In this document: one piece after another, positions 22,714 through 34,035 of the stretch
Numbering within the stretch: position 1 is the first letter of the stretch
How the letters are laid out: each line of letters begins with the position of its first letter
NCBI GenBank assembly: GCA_033675265.1
Contig: JAUJYZ010001169.1
Coordinates: 62,001 to 126,000 of the forward strand
DNA length: 64,000 nucleotides
Source of the DNA: Actinostola sp. cb2023
Lineage: Eukaryota; Cnidaria; Anthozoa; Actiniaria; Actinostolidae
Direction of reading: 5' to 3'
Notes under the pieces: model-generated
Seen by the model: the letters and a program-made list of their open reading frames with translations, nothing else
The model's database searches: none
Told to the model about the DNA's origin: nothing
Translations under genes and position numbers: made by a program

Positions 22714-23299
22714 GCTCTTAGATTTTTCATCTCTATTTGCATCGCAAGCTGTAAGATCTACACAAGATCCGCTGTATACCGCAGGATTTTCGTACTCGAT
22801 TGTTCCTCTACATTATACACATTATACTATCAATAGAATCGTTCATAGCATGTAAATCAGTAGGAATACTAATAGAAGAAAATCCTGTACAGAATAAAGA
22901 TACGCAGACGGTACCAACTCTTGACTACCGAGACGTCATGCTAACAGCCCTCTTATGATCAATACAGCGAGTAAAACAGGAGAATAAAAACAGAGAATAA
23001 AGCAGGAACAGGAACAGTAAAGCCGAATCTATACACGAGCAAATTTTCCTTGACAAGTTTTCTTGACAGGGAAGACTTGCTTATGTATAGACGACAAAAA
23101 CATCGCCAATTTTTCCTTGTCAAGGAAAATTTGCTCGTGTAGATGAAACATTGTAAATTTTTCCTTGTCAAGGAAAACTTGCCAATGAAAACTTGTTCGT
23201 GTAGATGCGGCTTAAACATTTCTAAATCTCGCATTATGCAGCTGCTCAACTAGTTGCCGGATTGATTAAAACAATGCTTCAAAATAATTCAAACTAAAC

Positions 23300-23669
23300 A
23301 TTTTGCCCTTATGTTTTGAGTCTTTGAATCGTCCTCAATAGAAGAATGGCTTTTAGCCTTTCCTATCTCTAAGAGAGCTCCAACGTTGTTTTGTAAATGT
23401 TATCATTACGTTCAGTAAGAATATAAAAATCATTGTCTCTTGAAAAGCACTTTTCAACCATAAAGTTGCCGTAAAGAGTTTTGCTAAAATAGAAGAAGAG
23501 AAGCGACAATAAAGACTGATTAAAAGGAAGACTTTCCTGTCTGCCCTTGTGCCTGAAAGGCGTAACACTGTAAATAGCTAGTCCTCTCCATCAGTCCAAA
23601 TCATTTTCAATATTTATTCGACCAGACACGACGTTCTAATCAACGTCCGTGAGAAACAACTTCGTCGCG
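23300..23669. other. 5' flank of GPCR 2
   Basis: Shares the receptor leader with the other copies but reads GACGTTCTAATCAA where copies 1 and 3 read GACGTTTCTCAATCAA. Upstream, 23030-23215 contains direct repeats of CTTGACAAGTTTTCTTGACA-like and TTTTCCTTGTCAAGGAAA-like words. Confidence 0.5.
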
Positions 23670-25724
23670 ATGTCGGCAAACTCAACGTCTGCACCATCAC
23701 CAAGCCTCAACCAATGCAGGCGCCCAGGGTACGAAAGACTGGTATCAGGTATAATAATTTTAATGCTGGGATTATTGCTAAACGGGTCCATCATCATCGT
23801 ATTGGCTCGCCAATTTCGGCGCCTGTCAGTTGGTAATTTGTTGATCCTTCACTTGGCTGTTGGAGATTGCTTGTTTTTCGTAACATACGTTCCTTACCTT
23901 TTCCTTTTGGTTCTTGGGAGTCCGCTAATCTCCGAGCCCTTCCTTTGCCAATGGACTGCATTTGCCAGTCGATTAACCATGTCCTTATCCATGTATTTGA
24001 TAACTATCATGGCAATTACTCGTTGCTACAGCATTTTGAAACCTTTTGACTATCGTGCAAACGTTTTCCCGTCCATTGTCAATCGAATATGCCTTGGTGC
24101 TTGGTTTGTGTCCTTGATTCTCGCGTTGACGCCCTTCTTTGGCTGGGGTAAGTACGAGGCGATTGATGGACAGTGTTGGTGTGGTTTAGATTCCAGAAAA
24201 TACCCATACAATTGGTTTACGTTATTCTCCCTGGTCTTTGCACTACCGATGTTGATGAATATATTAGTTTTTACAAGCACAGCGAAGGTTTTGATTAGCC
24301 GTAAGAAGATCGGCGATCGTGTAAAAAAGAGAAAACAGACAGTTGAAGCCAAGCTAGCATCTCCAGGCAAGTTGACATTCTCGAAGGCAGAAGGAAAAAA
24401 CTCTGAAGTTCCTCAAGTCGGTGTACATGGTACGTACACAAAGAAAACAGATGTGGAAGACAATCAGATGGCAGAAGAAAATGAAACTTCACGAGGTAAA
24501 CCAAGCGTTACGTTTAAAGTGGATGTTGAAGTTCAGAATGATGTAGCATCAAGAGGCCTGGATACTCAAGAAATTCGATCAAACAATCACAAGAATACCC
24601 GTCCCAAACAACCAAGCAAGCAAGACCAGAACACCAACATAGAAGACGTAGTTCATATACAAGATGTCGATGAAAGTCAGGGAGTCGAAACAGAGAAAGA
24701 TAACGAAATCGAAAAAACTGGAAAAACAGATGTGGAAGGCAATCAGGTGACAGAAGAAAATGAAATTCCACGAGGTCAAGAAAGCGTTACGTATAAAGTG
24801 GATGTTGAAGTTCAGAATGTGGTAGGATCAAGAGGCCTGGATACTCAAGAAAATCGATCAAACAATCACAAGAATAGCCGTCGACCCAAACAACCAAGCA
24901 ACCAAGACCAGAACACCAACATAGAAGACGTAGTTCATATACAAGATGTCGATGAAAGTCAGGGAGTCGAAACAGAGAAAGATAACGAAATCGAAAAAAC
25001 TGGAAAAACAGATGTGGAAGGCAATCAGGTGACAGAAGAAAATGAAATTCCACGAGGTAAAAGAAGCGTTACGTTTATAGTGGATGTTGAAATTCACAAT
25101 GAAATAGGATCTAGAGATCAGGATACTGAAGAAAATCGATCAAACAATCACAAGAATAGCCGTCCCAAACAACCAGGCAACCAAGACCAGAAAACCAACA
25201 TAAAAGACGTAGTTCATATACAGTATGTCGATGAAAGTCAGGGAGTCGAAACAGAGAACGAGAACGAAATCGAAAAGATTGGAAAAGTCAATCATGGCTT
25301 AGTAGAAGAAGCTGATGAACACACTTCAACTAAATTGCCATCAATACCTAGCACATCCAATGAAGGAAATGAACACACGAAGTCAAGACAGAATCAGCGC
25401 CACTCGAAAGGAAAAGTGTTATCTAAAGCATCAGCCATGAAGGCCGAGTACAGATCAACTATTCTTGTTATTTTAATGTTTATTTCGTTCGTTTTGTGCT
25501 GTGGTCCTCCTTTCATTGTTAAGAGTTGGTTTGCTCTAAATCCCGAATCTGTTCCTCAGAAAGCTTTATTAGTTATTCGTTTTCTTAGCGCACTCAATCC
25601 CGTTCTCAATCCATTCTTGTATGGGTTCATAAGCAAGGAAATACGATCTAACGTATTGGGTTTGTGGAAGGGGTTATTTAAAAGAATGTTGTGTAGAGCC
25701 CAAGCTGAAGTTGCTCAGCCTTAA
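23670..25724 (+). CDS. Class A GPCR, paralogue 2, intronless, longest ICL3
   Basis: A single-exon 684-aa receptor, paralogous to the genes at 6223 and 37732. The transmembrane core is nearly identical to paralogue 3 and clearly diverged from paralogue 1 in TM2, ECL1, TM6 and TM7. It keeps Asp2.50 in LAVGD, TM3 Cys, the TRC variant of DRY, LCCGPPF in TM6 and NPFLY in TM7. ICL3 holds three tandem acidic units whose starts fall at 24447, 24726 and 25008 (93-94 residues each). Each unit includes a GKxSVTFxVDVE-like segment, an NNHKN segment rich in Asn, Lys and Gln, and a VVHIQ-VDESQG segment. The frame is open seven codons further upstream from a GTG; the ATG at 23670 is preferred by homology. 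The flank 5' to it carries a Penelope-like insertion that paralogues 1 and 3 lack. Confidence 0.93.
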   Translation: MSANSTSAPSPSLNQCRRPGYERLVSGIIILMLGLLLNGSIIIVLARQFRRLSVGNLLILHLAVGDCLFFVTYVPYLFLLVLGSPLISEPFLCQWTAFASRLTMSLSMYLITIMAITRCYSILKPFDYRANVFPSIVNRICLGAWFVSLILALTPFFGWGKYEAIDGQCWCGLDSRKYPYNWFTLFSLVFALPMLMNILVFTSTAKVLISRKKIGDRVKKRKQTVEAKLASPGKLTFSKAEGKNSEVPQVGVHGTYTKKTDVEDNQMAEENETSRGKPSVTFKVDVEVQNDVASRGLDTQEIRSNNHKNTRPKQPSKQDQNTNIEDVVHIQDVDESQGVETEKDNEIEKTGKTDVEGNQVTEENEIPRGQESVTYKVDVEVQNVVGSRGLDTQENRSNNHKNSRRPKQPSNQDQNTNIEDVVHIQDVDESQGVETEKDNEIEKTGKTDVEGNQVTEENEIPRGKRSVTFIVDVEIHNEIGSRDQDTEENRSNNHKNSRPKQPGNQDQKTNIKDVVHIQYVDESQGVETENENEIEKIGKVNHGLVEEADEHTSTKLPSIPSTSNEGNEHTKSRQNQRHSKGKVLSKASAMKAEYRSTILVILMFISFVLCCGPPFIVKSWFALNPESVPQKALLVIRFLSALNPVLNPFLYGFISKEIRSNVLGLWKGLFKRMLCRAQAEVAQP
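24447..25290 (+). repeat. ICL3 coding repeats of GPCR 2: three 93-94-residue units
   Basis: Three tandem units of 279-282 bp with high identity, all in frame. Each starts with a TDVE-NQ segment and ends near an EIEK segment. The copy number differs among paralogues (3 here, 2 in the others). Confidence 0.9.
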
Positions 25725-26570
25725 CTCCATCAGATTAGAAATATCTATACTTCCAAAATAGATGTCATTTTGTTAACCGTAAAACGTAGATAAGCTGTTT
25801 TAACTTGTAGCAAGTGTTTCTTGAATGTCGGCATTTTACACAATACATACATCTTTGATTATTGACTTTTCCCAGTGGGCTTTTCAAAGCTAGACAAGTT
25901 TCCTAATCAAATACATATTAATAAGTAAGTAGTAGGAGGTTGTAAGCACCATTCACTTATCTTAAGTAGATCTTCATTCATATCAGCAATAACATCCAAT
26001 GTTCCCAAAAGTGTTTCTTGATTATCGTTTTACACAATGTTCCCATAGATTTCTCATTTCTTGTTAATCCATTAATGCATTGGTTGATTGCGTTACATCC
26101 GTAAGTCGGATGTTTTGCTGGTCTGAATCTACACGCACAAAACTCGGACGAAGACAAAAAACTCGGTCAAATATAAAACTCGGTTGATCACCAAAACTGT
26201 TTCTATGATGTGTTAATTCGCTTGAAATATGTTTTAGATAGAATGCTGTGACTAGAGAATATAAAACTGCATTTCTTACTTAGCTTGTGGAAAGTCTATG
26301 TACTATATACCTACATGTTCACTTCTTTAATATAAAGTTTTTCTTCTGACACCTTTCCTTTCTTGTTAATATAATTTCATATCCTTTTTTCATTGACCAA
26401 AAAATAGTGTTTCTATTGAAGAAATTACTTGACTGACTTTTCATTTCAATTCGAAGCGAGAGCATGACACATGATCATGAAGTCAAAGTTAGAGACGATT
26501 CTACTTTTAAATGTGTAAACATTTGCGAGTTGTTTCACGGCAAAGTTCAGTTCCATCATTCAGTTACACC
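25700..26570 (+). repeat. Duplicated 3' flank of GPCR 2 (copy D2)
   Basis: The sequence after the GPCR 2 stop codon is repeated after GPCR 3 (39490-41715), where it is interrupted by four insertions. Homology fades after the AAAGTTCAGTT word near 26545-26570. Confidence 0.9.
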
Positions 26571-27263
26571 CTAACAAATCACGATATTTTGCTCAACCAA
26601 CATTTAACAATTATCCCACGAAATCGAGTCGTACATGAGAATAATTATTTTATTATGTAGACAACCACTGGATTGTGAGAAATATAACATTTGTTTTAAT
26701 TTTTATTTCGGCAAAACCGGTCTGCCATTGTTGAAAATCTCCAACTTTCTCTACTCGTGGTATATCTGAGCTGATAGCTATATCAGCTATATGTAGCTAT
26801 ATGTTAATTTCAGGGCGATTTTGGCGCGCGAGCTTTGTTACGTCTCGCCGGGTGTTACTAAAACGAGTAACGGAGTAATGAGTAACGAGTAACAGAGTAA
26901 CGAGAAAACGAGTAACAGCCAAATTTCGCCACATAGAAATTTTCAATAGCGATTATAAAATAATTTAAATGGTATGTGCGCTCTGATTGGCTGATCCGCC
27001 GTGTTTCATTTGCCTGTGAAAACATGGAAATGACGTAACGACCTGCCAGATTAATGGAAAATTCATCGACTTTTTGACCTAAAACTAATTTTGTTTTCAG
27101 TGTACGACATTTTCATTATCAAAATTTACTAAATGTTCAAAACTTTGAAATTAACTTACTTGAATAACAGAATGCTAGTGATCCAGCTAAGAAAAAACGT
27201 CTTGTTTTGATGAAAATCAGCTCGATGATATGAAAACCGGTTGTATGAAATATGATGAAATAA

Positions 27264-27497
27264 TTGAGTGTCAACGAGAATCTCTCCAAGAGCTACACAA
27301 ATCATTGTGTTAGGCCAACTGCCATTACTCTGTTGTCAAACGCAGGGCTGTCTAACTGCCAAATTATAGCTATTTTGGATAACCGAAACGAGCAGTCACT
27401 AGCTTGCAAGTACAACTCCCGGCCATCTTCCAACCAGCTCCAACAGTGCAGTAATGTGTTCGCCCAGGCACTCAATCCAAGCAGCAAAAACAACTGA
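27264..27497 (+). pseudogene. Crypton-like tyrosine recombinase C-terminal fragment
   Basis: A frame of about 77 residues with YTNHCVRPTAITLLSNAGLS (His-x-x-Arg), then IIAILDNRNEQSLACKYNS, then an RPSSNQL tail. In Crypton/DUF3504-type recombinases the second motif is normally a Gly-His-Arg and the Tyr nucleophile follows about ten residues later. Here the His is Asn, and no ATG or N-terminal domain precedes. An inactive relic inside the 26850-30023 element. Confidence 0.72.
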
Positions 27498-27979
27498 AGG
27501 AAGCAGACTACTTCTCAGCAATGCACAACATCCCAAACAGTCGGTTTAGCGAGATTTTTTTCAAACACGAACCTTGCTCCATCGGTTCAGTCCACGTTTC
27601 GTTCAGCCGCCGACTGTCACTGAGAACCACGATCACAAATAGTCGACGTGTTTGCTTTCAAAAAGAACTATTTCCTCCACTTTTGTATTCAAACTGATCT
27701 TTTTAACACAATATGTATAACTGTTAACTTTTCGCTTGGTTTTCAACTTGATTTGAGGTTAAATCATAATTAAAATGACACATTTTCTTGCCCACAGTTT
27801 GCCGGTTCAAACACTCGCCAAAATAATTCATATCAAAGTCACATATATCGAGCTTTCTGATTGGTTGGTGCAATGTATTGAGAATTACGATTTAGACAAT
27901 AAACGATTTATGTTTTTTCGTCTGTTTATCTTTTGTTTTTTGTACTTTATTTCGAAAAAATAATTATTTTATAAAAGAA

Positions 27980-28162
27980 ATGAAGTACGTTTTCCGTGTT
28001 TTCATGCTCTCATGAAAACCTCGGTAAGTTTGGAAGAATTCTCGAGCAGGTCCAAACACTCGACTACGTCTCGTGTTTGGACTGATCTGCTCTCGAATTC
28101 TCCCAAACGTACCTCGGTTTTCATGAGAGCATGAAAACACGGAAGACGTACTTCATTTCTTA
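27980..28162. mobile_element. Hairpin element, AAACACGGAA family
   Basis: A near-perfect palindrome: GAAGTACGTTTTCCGTGTTT mirrored at 28125-28160, with AACCTCGGTAAGTTTGG and TCTCGAATTCTCCCAAAC in the arms. The same design recurs at 31310-31445. Confidence 0.72.
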
Positions 28163-28164
28163 AG

Positions 28165-29920
28165 TAATGAACTAATGGCAAAACGAGTAACAGCCAAATT
28201 TAGCCACATAGAAAATTGTTCAAAAACAAGTAATCCAACGGATCTATTTGCGAGTGCTGGAACAAGCATACACCATCGCTATCGACTGCTTATGATCTTT
28301 TGCGAAACGATGCGATACGGATCTTTTGCGAAACGAACTCTACTGTACAATATGTGATAATTGTAATTCTTCGAATTCACTCTCTAGAGGCCTCTTTGGT
28401 CAAGAACGACCTGTGTTATATATATGAGTGTGTAGTGAGTGAAAACACGACAATATAAAGTCAATATTACCTGATTTCTGCTACGGCTGTAAACATCGAA
28501 GCAAATCATCTGTTAAGATCTCTGAGGCTTTACCATCCCAAAAGTCTGCTTTTTAAAGCCATTGACGACGGATCTGATGAGCCCGGCCATTGACAACAAA
28601 GGTGGCGGCATTAGCTGTTATTGCAAGGACGTCCTGCATGGTTTTAGTCTTCTATATGAAACGTTGTCGTTGAATTTCCTGCTAAATGTATACCTCATTC
28701 TCTCATCCAAATCCATGAATACTCGAGTAAATGTTTTCGGGAATTCTGTTAAGCAAATCTTCTCACAAAAAAACTATAATCATCTACGAAACGAAATGAG
28801 AGTTTTGTCACTGTCCCTCCCCCCAAGGTGTAATGGAGGGTTTTCCCCGCGGGCGACAGCTAGAGAACCAGAAAATATTACTTTATTGGCTTTTTTGTCA
28901 CTTACATGTAGCAGGAAATTCGCTAATCTTGACGACAACGCTTCAAGGGCCTTGTAATAACAGTGGGCCGCCGCCACCTTTGTTGTCAAATTATGCATGG
29001 GCGCATCAGATCTCGTCAATGGATGGAAAGACTAAAATATTGTTTATCTTCCCAGTAAACCTGCGACACTCTTGAGCTTTCTTTTCATAGCTTTTGAGAT
29101 ATACACGTGATAGAGATTCTGATTCTTGAATTTTACTGATTCACCCAGTGGTTTGACAATCTTCCATGTAAAAATGTTTTGATTTCGCGATCGTTTCTTG
29201 TCCATTTCAGCCGTGGGAACGGTCCATTCTGATTGGTTGATGTAAGCTACGCTTCGCTCCGACGGCAATAACATAGCTCGTTCTTGACTAAAGAAGCTTC
29301 TAGAGAGTGAAGAATTACAATTATCACATATTGTACAGTAGAGTTCGTTTCGCAAAAGATCCGTATCGCATCGTTTCGCATCGTTTCATTTCGCCTCGTA
29401 TCGCCTCGTATCGTACAGTAGAGTTCGGCATCGTTTCGCAAAAGATCATAAGTAAGCCCAACTAAGGCTACCCTGCTAGCAGAGGTCTTTTCCTGTAGAA
29501 GTCGGAAGAGGAAGAAGAATTTTCTCCCTTAACTTCTTTCTTTTGAAGACTTTAGCCCAGATAAAATTCCCTCTGCTCGCAGGGTAAACTAAGGCAGGTG
29601 CCATCTTACTGGGCTTCCTGTGGTTTACACGAAGAAATAGCATAACATTTGTCGTGAACTGGTCAAAGTAAGTGTCTGTGCATAAACGGCTTTATCGGCA
29701 GCCTCTCAATGGGATCGGAGGTAACTTTGAAAATGGCTAAGAAATTGACTTATTGACGATTACTGTTGTTTGACATTTTTACGGTAAGATTTTAAGATGT
29801 ATTTTATATTATATATTTGGCTATTATCCTTACTTTATCCATTACCCTTATTACTTGTTTTTGAACAATTTTCTATGTGGCTAAATTTGGCTGTTACTCG
29901 TTTTGCCATTAGTTCATTAC
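28165..29920. mobile_element. Inner inverted-repeat element within 26850-30023
   Basis: Arms of about 67 bp (28165-28233 and about 29852-29920), with ATGGCAAAACGAGTAACAGC and its inverse, are closely related to the outer TIR. Its right end abuts the right outer TIR. Further nested inverted pairs lie inside: 28290-28415 with 29270-29360 (GAACTCTACTGTACAATATG), and 28580-28625 with 28945-28992 (CAACAAAGGTGGCGGC). Confidence 0.65.
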
Positions 29921-30033
29921 TCGCTATTGAAAATTTCTATGTGGCGAAATTTGGCTGTTACTCGTTTTCTCGTTACTCTGTTACTCGTTACTCATTACTC
30001 CGTTACTCGTTTTAGTAACACCCACGTCTCGCC

Positions 30034-32771
30034 AAATAAAATACCCATAGTAAGAACAAACGAGCCCCGTTATTTGCCGAATTGAACCAAAATCGCCCGA
30101 CAACAACAACAACAACAACTTTATTACTTAAAATGACCAAAAATTTGGGTAATGTCGCAGCTCTTAGAATATCTAGTCCAATAGACCTCTTTAGCTTCGT
30201 ATGTAAATTGCCCATTTCAAACCATGTGATGTATGTAATGTATGTACCGCAATACCGTAGTTAATTAGTTATCGAATTGTTTGATTAGTAATTGTAACCT
30301 TATTAGATCTAGTTTAGTTATCTAAGTCTGTCCGATACACGCGTTCTATAAGTCTACCTATTCTTCAATTATTCTACTTCTATTCAGCTGCAACAAATGT
30401 GTACGTATACTAAAGTAAGTAATCAATTCGTTTTATATTTCTATTGTAAGTTATGATTGTAATTTCTGCTCGTATTCCATCCAGTCAACCATTAGTTGTT
30501 TACTCTTGTACGATTGATCCTTATATTGTAATTCGTTAGAAATCATCGTTATACTTTAGTTAATTTACCTTGATCAATCACAATTCAACTGTAATTCAAT
30601 CATGTATTTAGCGTATTTAGTAATTGTTATATTTTAGTTCGAACCACATATAACCACATCATTTTTCTCCAGACCAACAATAAACCGTCTACCATCAATC
30701 TACAGTGTGCGTTCGAGTTGTATATCGTCATTCTATAAATCTACCTGTAGTGTATGCTACAATGTAAACATGGTGTTCTCTGGAGAATTAGTCCTTTCAA
30801 AATCATCAATAAATCGTTGTCGTTTACCCATAAGGGGACTGGGCACGAGTCGGTTGGTCACCCTGTCGCTTTTTCCAGGCCCCTATGGCCGTGAAACAAA
30901 ATGGTGGACGAAGTTGACATTCATTTGATCGAATTCCTGTAAGTTTGGATGGATTTTCCGCTAAAAATCGTACTTTTAAGGTGATTCCCTTGAATTGCAT
31001 TGCGCACGCTCTACTGCGCACGATTCTGAATAAAATTTTAGTTGACGAGCGCGCGCTAACTTACGTCATCGAGCTCGCGCACATTGGAGACCATTGGAAA
31101 TCGTTAAATATTTCAAGTGTAACTGAAGTTTTCTCAAAATAAATCGAAAACGAGCACGGTGACCCCCATTTTTTATTCAATAACTTTCATCACACTATAG
31201 TTCTCTAGTATATAGCAAAGTATTAAAAAAAGTTAGGATTTCAAACATTAAAAAAATTGAATGAAAGCATACGGAGTATCGATTTTTAGACCCTCTCCGA
31301 GTTGTGCATTTAAGAAATAAGAAACGTTTTCCGTGTTTGCACAGGCTCTCGTCTCGTCTCTTGTCTGCTCTCGAGTCCTCCCAAACTTCCCCTCGGTTTG
31401 CATAAGCCTGTGCAAACACGGAAAAACGTTTTTTATTTCTTTTATAAAATAACTACAAGGTTATTTAGGAATATTATATTTATTTACGCAAGTTTTCAGT
31501 GATCAAATGTGCGATTCTCCTGAAAAGCGTCAGAAATCGCGTGATATCCAATGAAACTTCACGAAAGAAATCAAGTTTAGACAAATAAGCGACTCATAAT
31601 TTGATAGAAAACTACAGAAATATGTATTTTCTGGACTTCTTATGTGAACTCTGTACACGTAAAAAGGAAGCAAAGTGAGAAAAGCCGATTTACTGACAAT
31701 GAATCGCCAAAACAATCTGAAATAGTTGTGAATTTGATGAATGGAGAAGTAGCCGAAGTCAAGTAGCCGAAATGCAGTCAGTCTTTGTCGTATTTTCTAT
31801 GATTTCCTCGCTTTGTTCGACTAGAATAAGTCAAAGATGGATGTTCCTGAGACACCAGAAGCTATTGTTTTCTCTTAAACACTTTTCTTGCTGGAGAAAG
31901 AGGTAAAACTTTGCTGTACAGTTGGACATTTTTCACACACGGCTGTAAGGCCGTACTTATTGCAACTGGCTAAAATTTGTTGTTTGTAGCTACAAGAAAC
32001 GCTTCGTTTAGTATGGAAATGGTATCGTTTATTAGCTCTACATTTCAACAAACGACTGAGTATGTGTTTGAGAATCCTGAGCAGTTAAGATATTTATTTT
32101 TTCTTCGATATTGTACACAAATTTCAACCATTTGTCGTCGCTTCTTGAAGTTGAAGCGTAAGCGTATTGAAATTTTTGTTATTGACAAAACTTGAAGTTT
32201 CTCAGTTTGAAAACAGCAACAACATAACTGGACAACACTTAAACTAGAGATAACAAGAAAGAAATATGATTCCATGGTCGTTGTTAAAAATGTATTTAGT
32301 AAATAAAATGATTTTTGACAACAAACAAATGTCGTTCAAATTCACTGAATCGCTCTTGGCCGAAAACCGTGTTTGCATAGCCTCATGAAACACGGCTAAT
32401 CAGCCAATCAGAGCGCGCGCGTTATATAAAAGTTATTTTATAAATATATATGCATGTTTACTATAATAAGCTTATAGTATCGCAAAGGATTCGATTTATA
32501 ATAATAATTAAGACTTATAGCATTAAACGCCATTTTAAAAATGTTCTAAGCGCTTTACAAATTAAAAAATCCCAACCTATAAGTTTACCGTTATTCCCAT
32601 ATACATGTAATAACAATGACCAATTACTATACTACTACAAATTGTCTTCAATTTTGATTTAACAACAACAACTTTATTTGTACCAATTACACGTAAAGTC
32701 AAGTACACAACAATACAATACTTTGTTGATGAGTTATAATAACTGTAAAACTTACCATTGTTTTATCGAAC
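30034..32771. other. Intergenic sequence between the TIR element and U1'
   Basis: ACAACAACAACTTTATT at about 30098 and 32660 look like inverse retroelement tails (AATAAAGTTGTTGTTG). Hairpins at 31310 and near 32369. No gene seen. Confidence 0.5.
31310..31445. mobile_element. Hairpin element, AAACACGGAA family
   Basis: AAGAAATAAGAAACGTTTTC and its inverse with CCGTGTTTGCACAGGCT arms. The centre is CTCGTCTC-rich. A half-related end occurs at 32369-32450 (CATGAAACACGGCTAATCAG). Confidence 0.7.
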
Positions 32772-32922
32772 GTTTTATCACATGTGCTTCATCTTTAGCA
32801 TCGTTCGTTCATGTACACAACGGAAAACCCAGTTCCTTTTTCGACGTCCTTCATTTCATCTTCATCTAGATCACTGAGGTTCACCGAAGGTATTCCTCGC
32901 TCACGTAAACTGCTTACTTGAT

Positions 32923-33120
32923 TCAGCAGAGGTCAGTGATATGATCACTAAAATTGATCACTAACAGTAGAGTATCAACAATCACGGGAAGAGCTAGATA
33001 AATCAACGATCTTCCAGCTCCTGTCGGTAAATTTACGAAGAGATCTGTTTCTTTTTTCACGAACTGGGTTATTGCTTCCTTCTCATATTTGTTAAGCTCT
33101 CTCAAATTAACTTTTCGCAT
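32923..33120 (-). pseudogene. RecQ-like helicase N-terminal fragment (U1' copy)
   Basis: A 65-residue open frame: RELNKYEKEAITQFVKKETD, FVNLPTGAGRSLIYLALPV, IVDTL, stop. The frame is intact but the catalytic Walker A Lys is Arg. Without motifs II-VI it cannot be an active helicase. Most likely a captured or mobile-element-borne fragment. Confidence 0.7.
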
Positions 33121-33897
33121 ACTCTATAAATTAAACGCCACTTCATGGTCCGCCATCTTGTCAACAGTTTGGCGCGAACTCTGAGCCAAGGTGAAGGTCA
33201 GCTTCCAAGATTTTGAGAAGCTCGCTATGATTGGTTGATTTTGGGGAATGGAATGTTCGGCTCACTTTAGCAGACGCTTGTAGGGAGAGGGTTAAAACCG
33301 CGACATTAAAAGTGTCTGCAAAGGAGGCTACTCGTCTTGTCGCTCATGCAGTTTCAGCGACTTTGTTTTTGAATAGCCTTGTCAGTCTTCAAACTCCACA
33401 ACGATAATTACAAGATACCACTAAACCACATCCGAATAAATTGAATTCACTTTCTGACGAAATAGTTTAGACGAAAATATGTCTTTGAAAGTCTTCGGCT
33501 AATTTGCATCCACACGCTAAAACAGCGCTAGCTTCTCAGTCGGTCCCTTCGTGTTGGAGTTCTTCGAACCACTACTAGCTTTGGATGCCTTTAGAAGCAC
33601 AATCGTCACCACTATCACTTTCAAGTGATTCTGTTGTACCGAATGACTCAATACTGCTCTCGCTATCACTAGACGATTCGTAGTTTAGTTCACTTGAAGA
33701 ATCTCTTTGTCGCTATCGGATGCCATCTTTATTTTACCTGCCATCACATCAAAATTCAAAAAAAACGTCACACAGGAAACGTTCTCTGATTGGTCAAAAT
33801 TCGCGGGAAAACTGTTCTAAAAATAACCACACTTGTGAAAACGCTGTGACACTACCCAATACCGTATGGACGCTCCTACTTATGGGCTCCTGATAAA

Positions 33898-33929
33898 GAT
33901 TATTATTATTATTATCATTATTATTATTA

Positions 33930-34023
<94 letters not shown>

Positions 34024-34035
34024 CATTATTATTAT
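33898..34035 (+). repeat. ATT trinucleotide microsatellite (U1' copy)
   Basis: About 46 ATT units with rare ATC, at the same place in the duplication as 1121-1248. Confidence 0.97.

Larger units (their letters stand above)
21937..22831 (-). mobile_element. Penelope-like element 3' fragment, inserted upstream of GPCR 2
   Basis: Comparison with the paralogous flank (2630 region) defines an 895-bp insertion flanked by AATAG at 21932-21936 and 22832-22836. Inverted segments of about 45 bp (GACACACTGTAGAGTTATAT) bound most of it. It includes a GIY-YIG endonuclease frame, a hammerhead-like CTGAAGA...GAAA motif at 21994-22022 (minus) and a nested foldback at 22058-22340. The class is assigned from the GIY-YIG domain, which is diagnostic of Penelope-like retroelements among animal mobile elements. 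Confidence 0.8.
26850..30023. mobile_element. 3.17-kb TIR transposon-like element with 10-bp target duplication
   Basis: Near-perfect 103-bp inverted repeats (26850-26952, 29921-30023) start GGGTGTTACTAAAACGAG and are built of repeated GAGTAAC words. ACGTCTCGCC flanks both ends (26840-26849, 30024-30033). Long TIRs plus a 9-11-bp duplication are typical of Mutator-like elements, but no matching transposase is visible. The interior is a nest of other elements: a Crypton-like fragment, hairpins and an inner TIR pair. Confidence 0.85.

Noticed and set aside
24514..25097. Antisense frames rich in Phe/Leu over the receptor ICL3 (also in the 7223-7530 and 38576-38880 areas)
   Set aside because: Opposite-strand shadows of the acidic repeats; they recur wherever the repeat recurs.
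28562..28957. 131-codon + strand frame
   Set aside because: Spans one arm and the loop of a foldback (CAACAAAGGTGGCGGC pair). No domain; treated as part of the mobile element.
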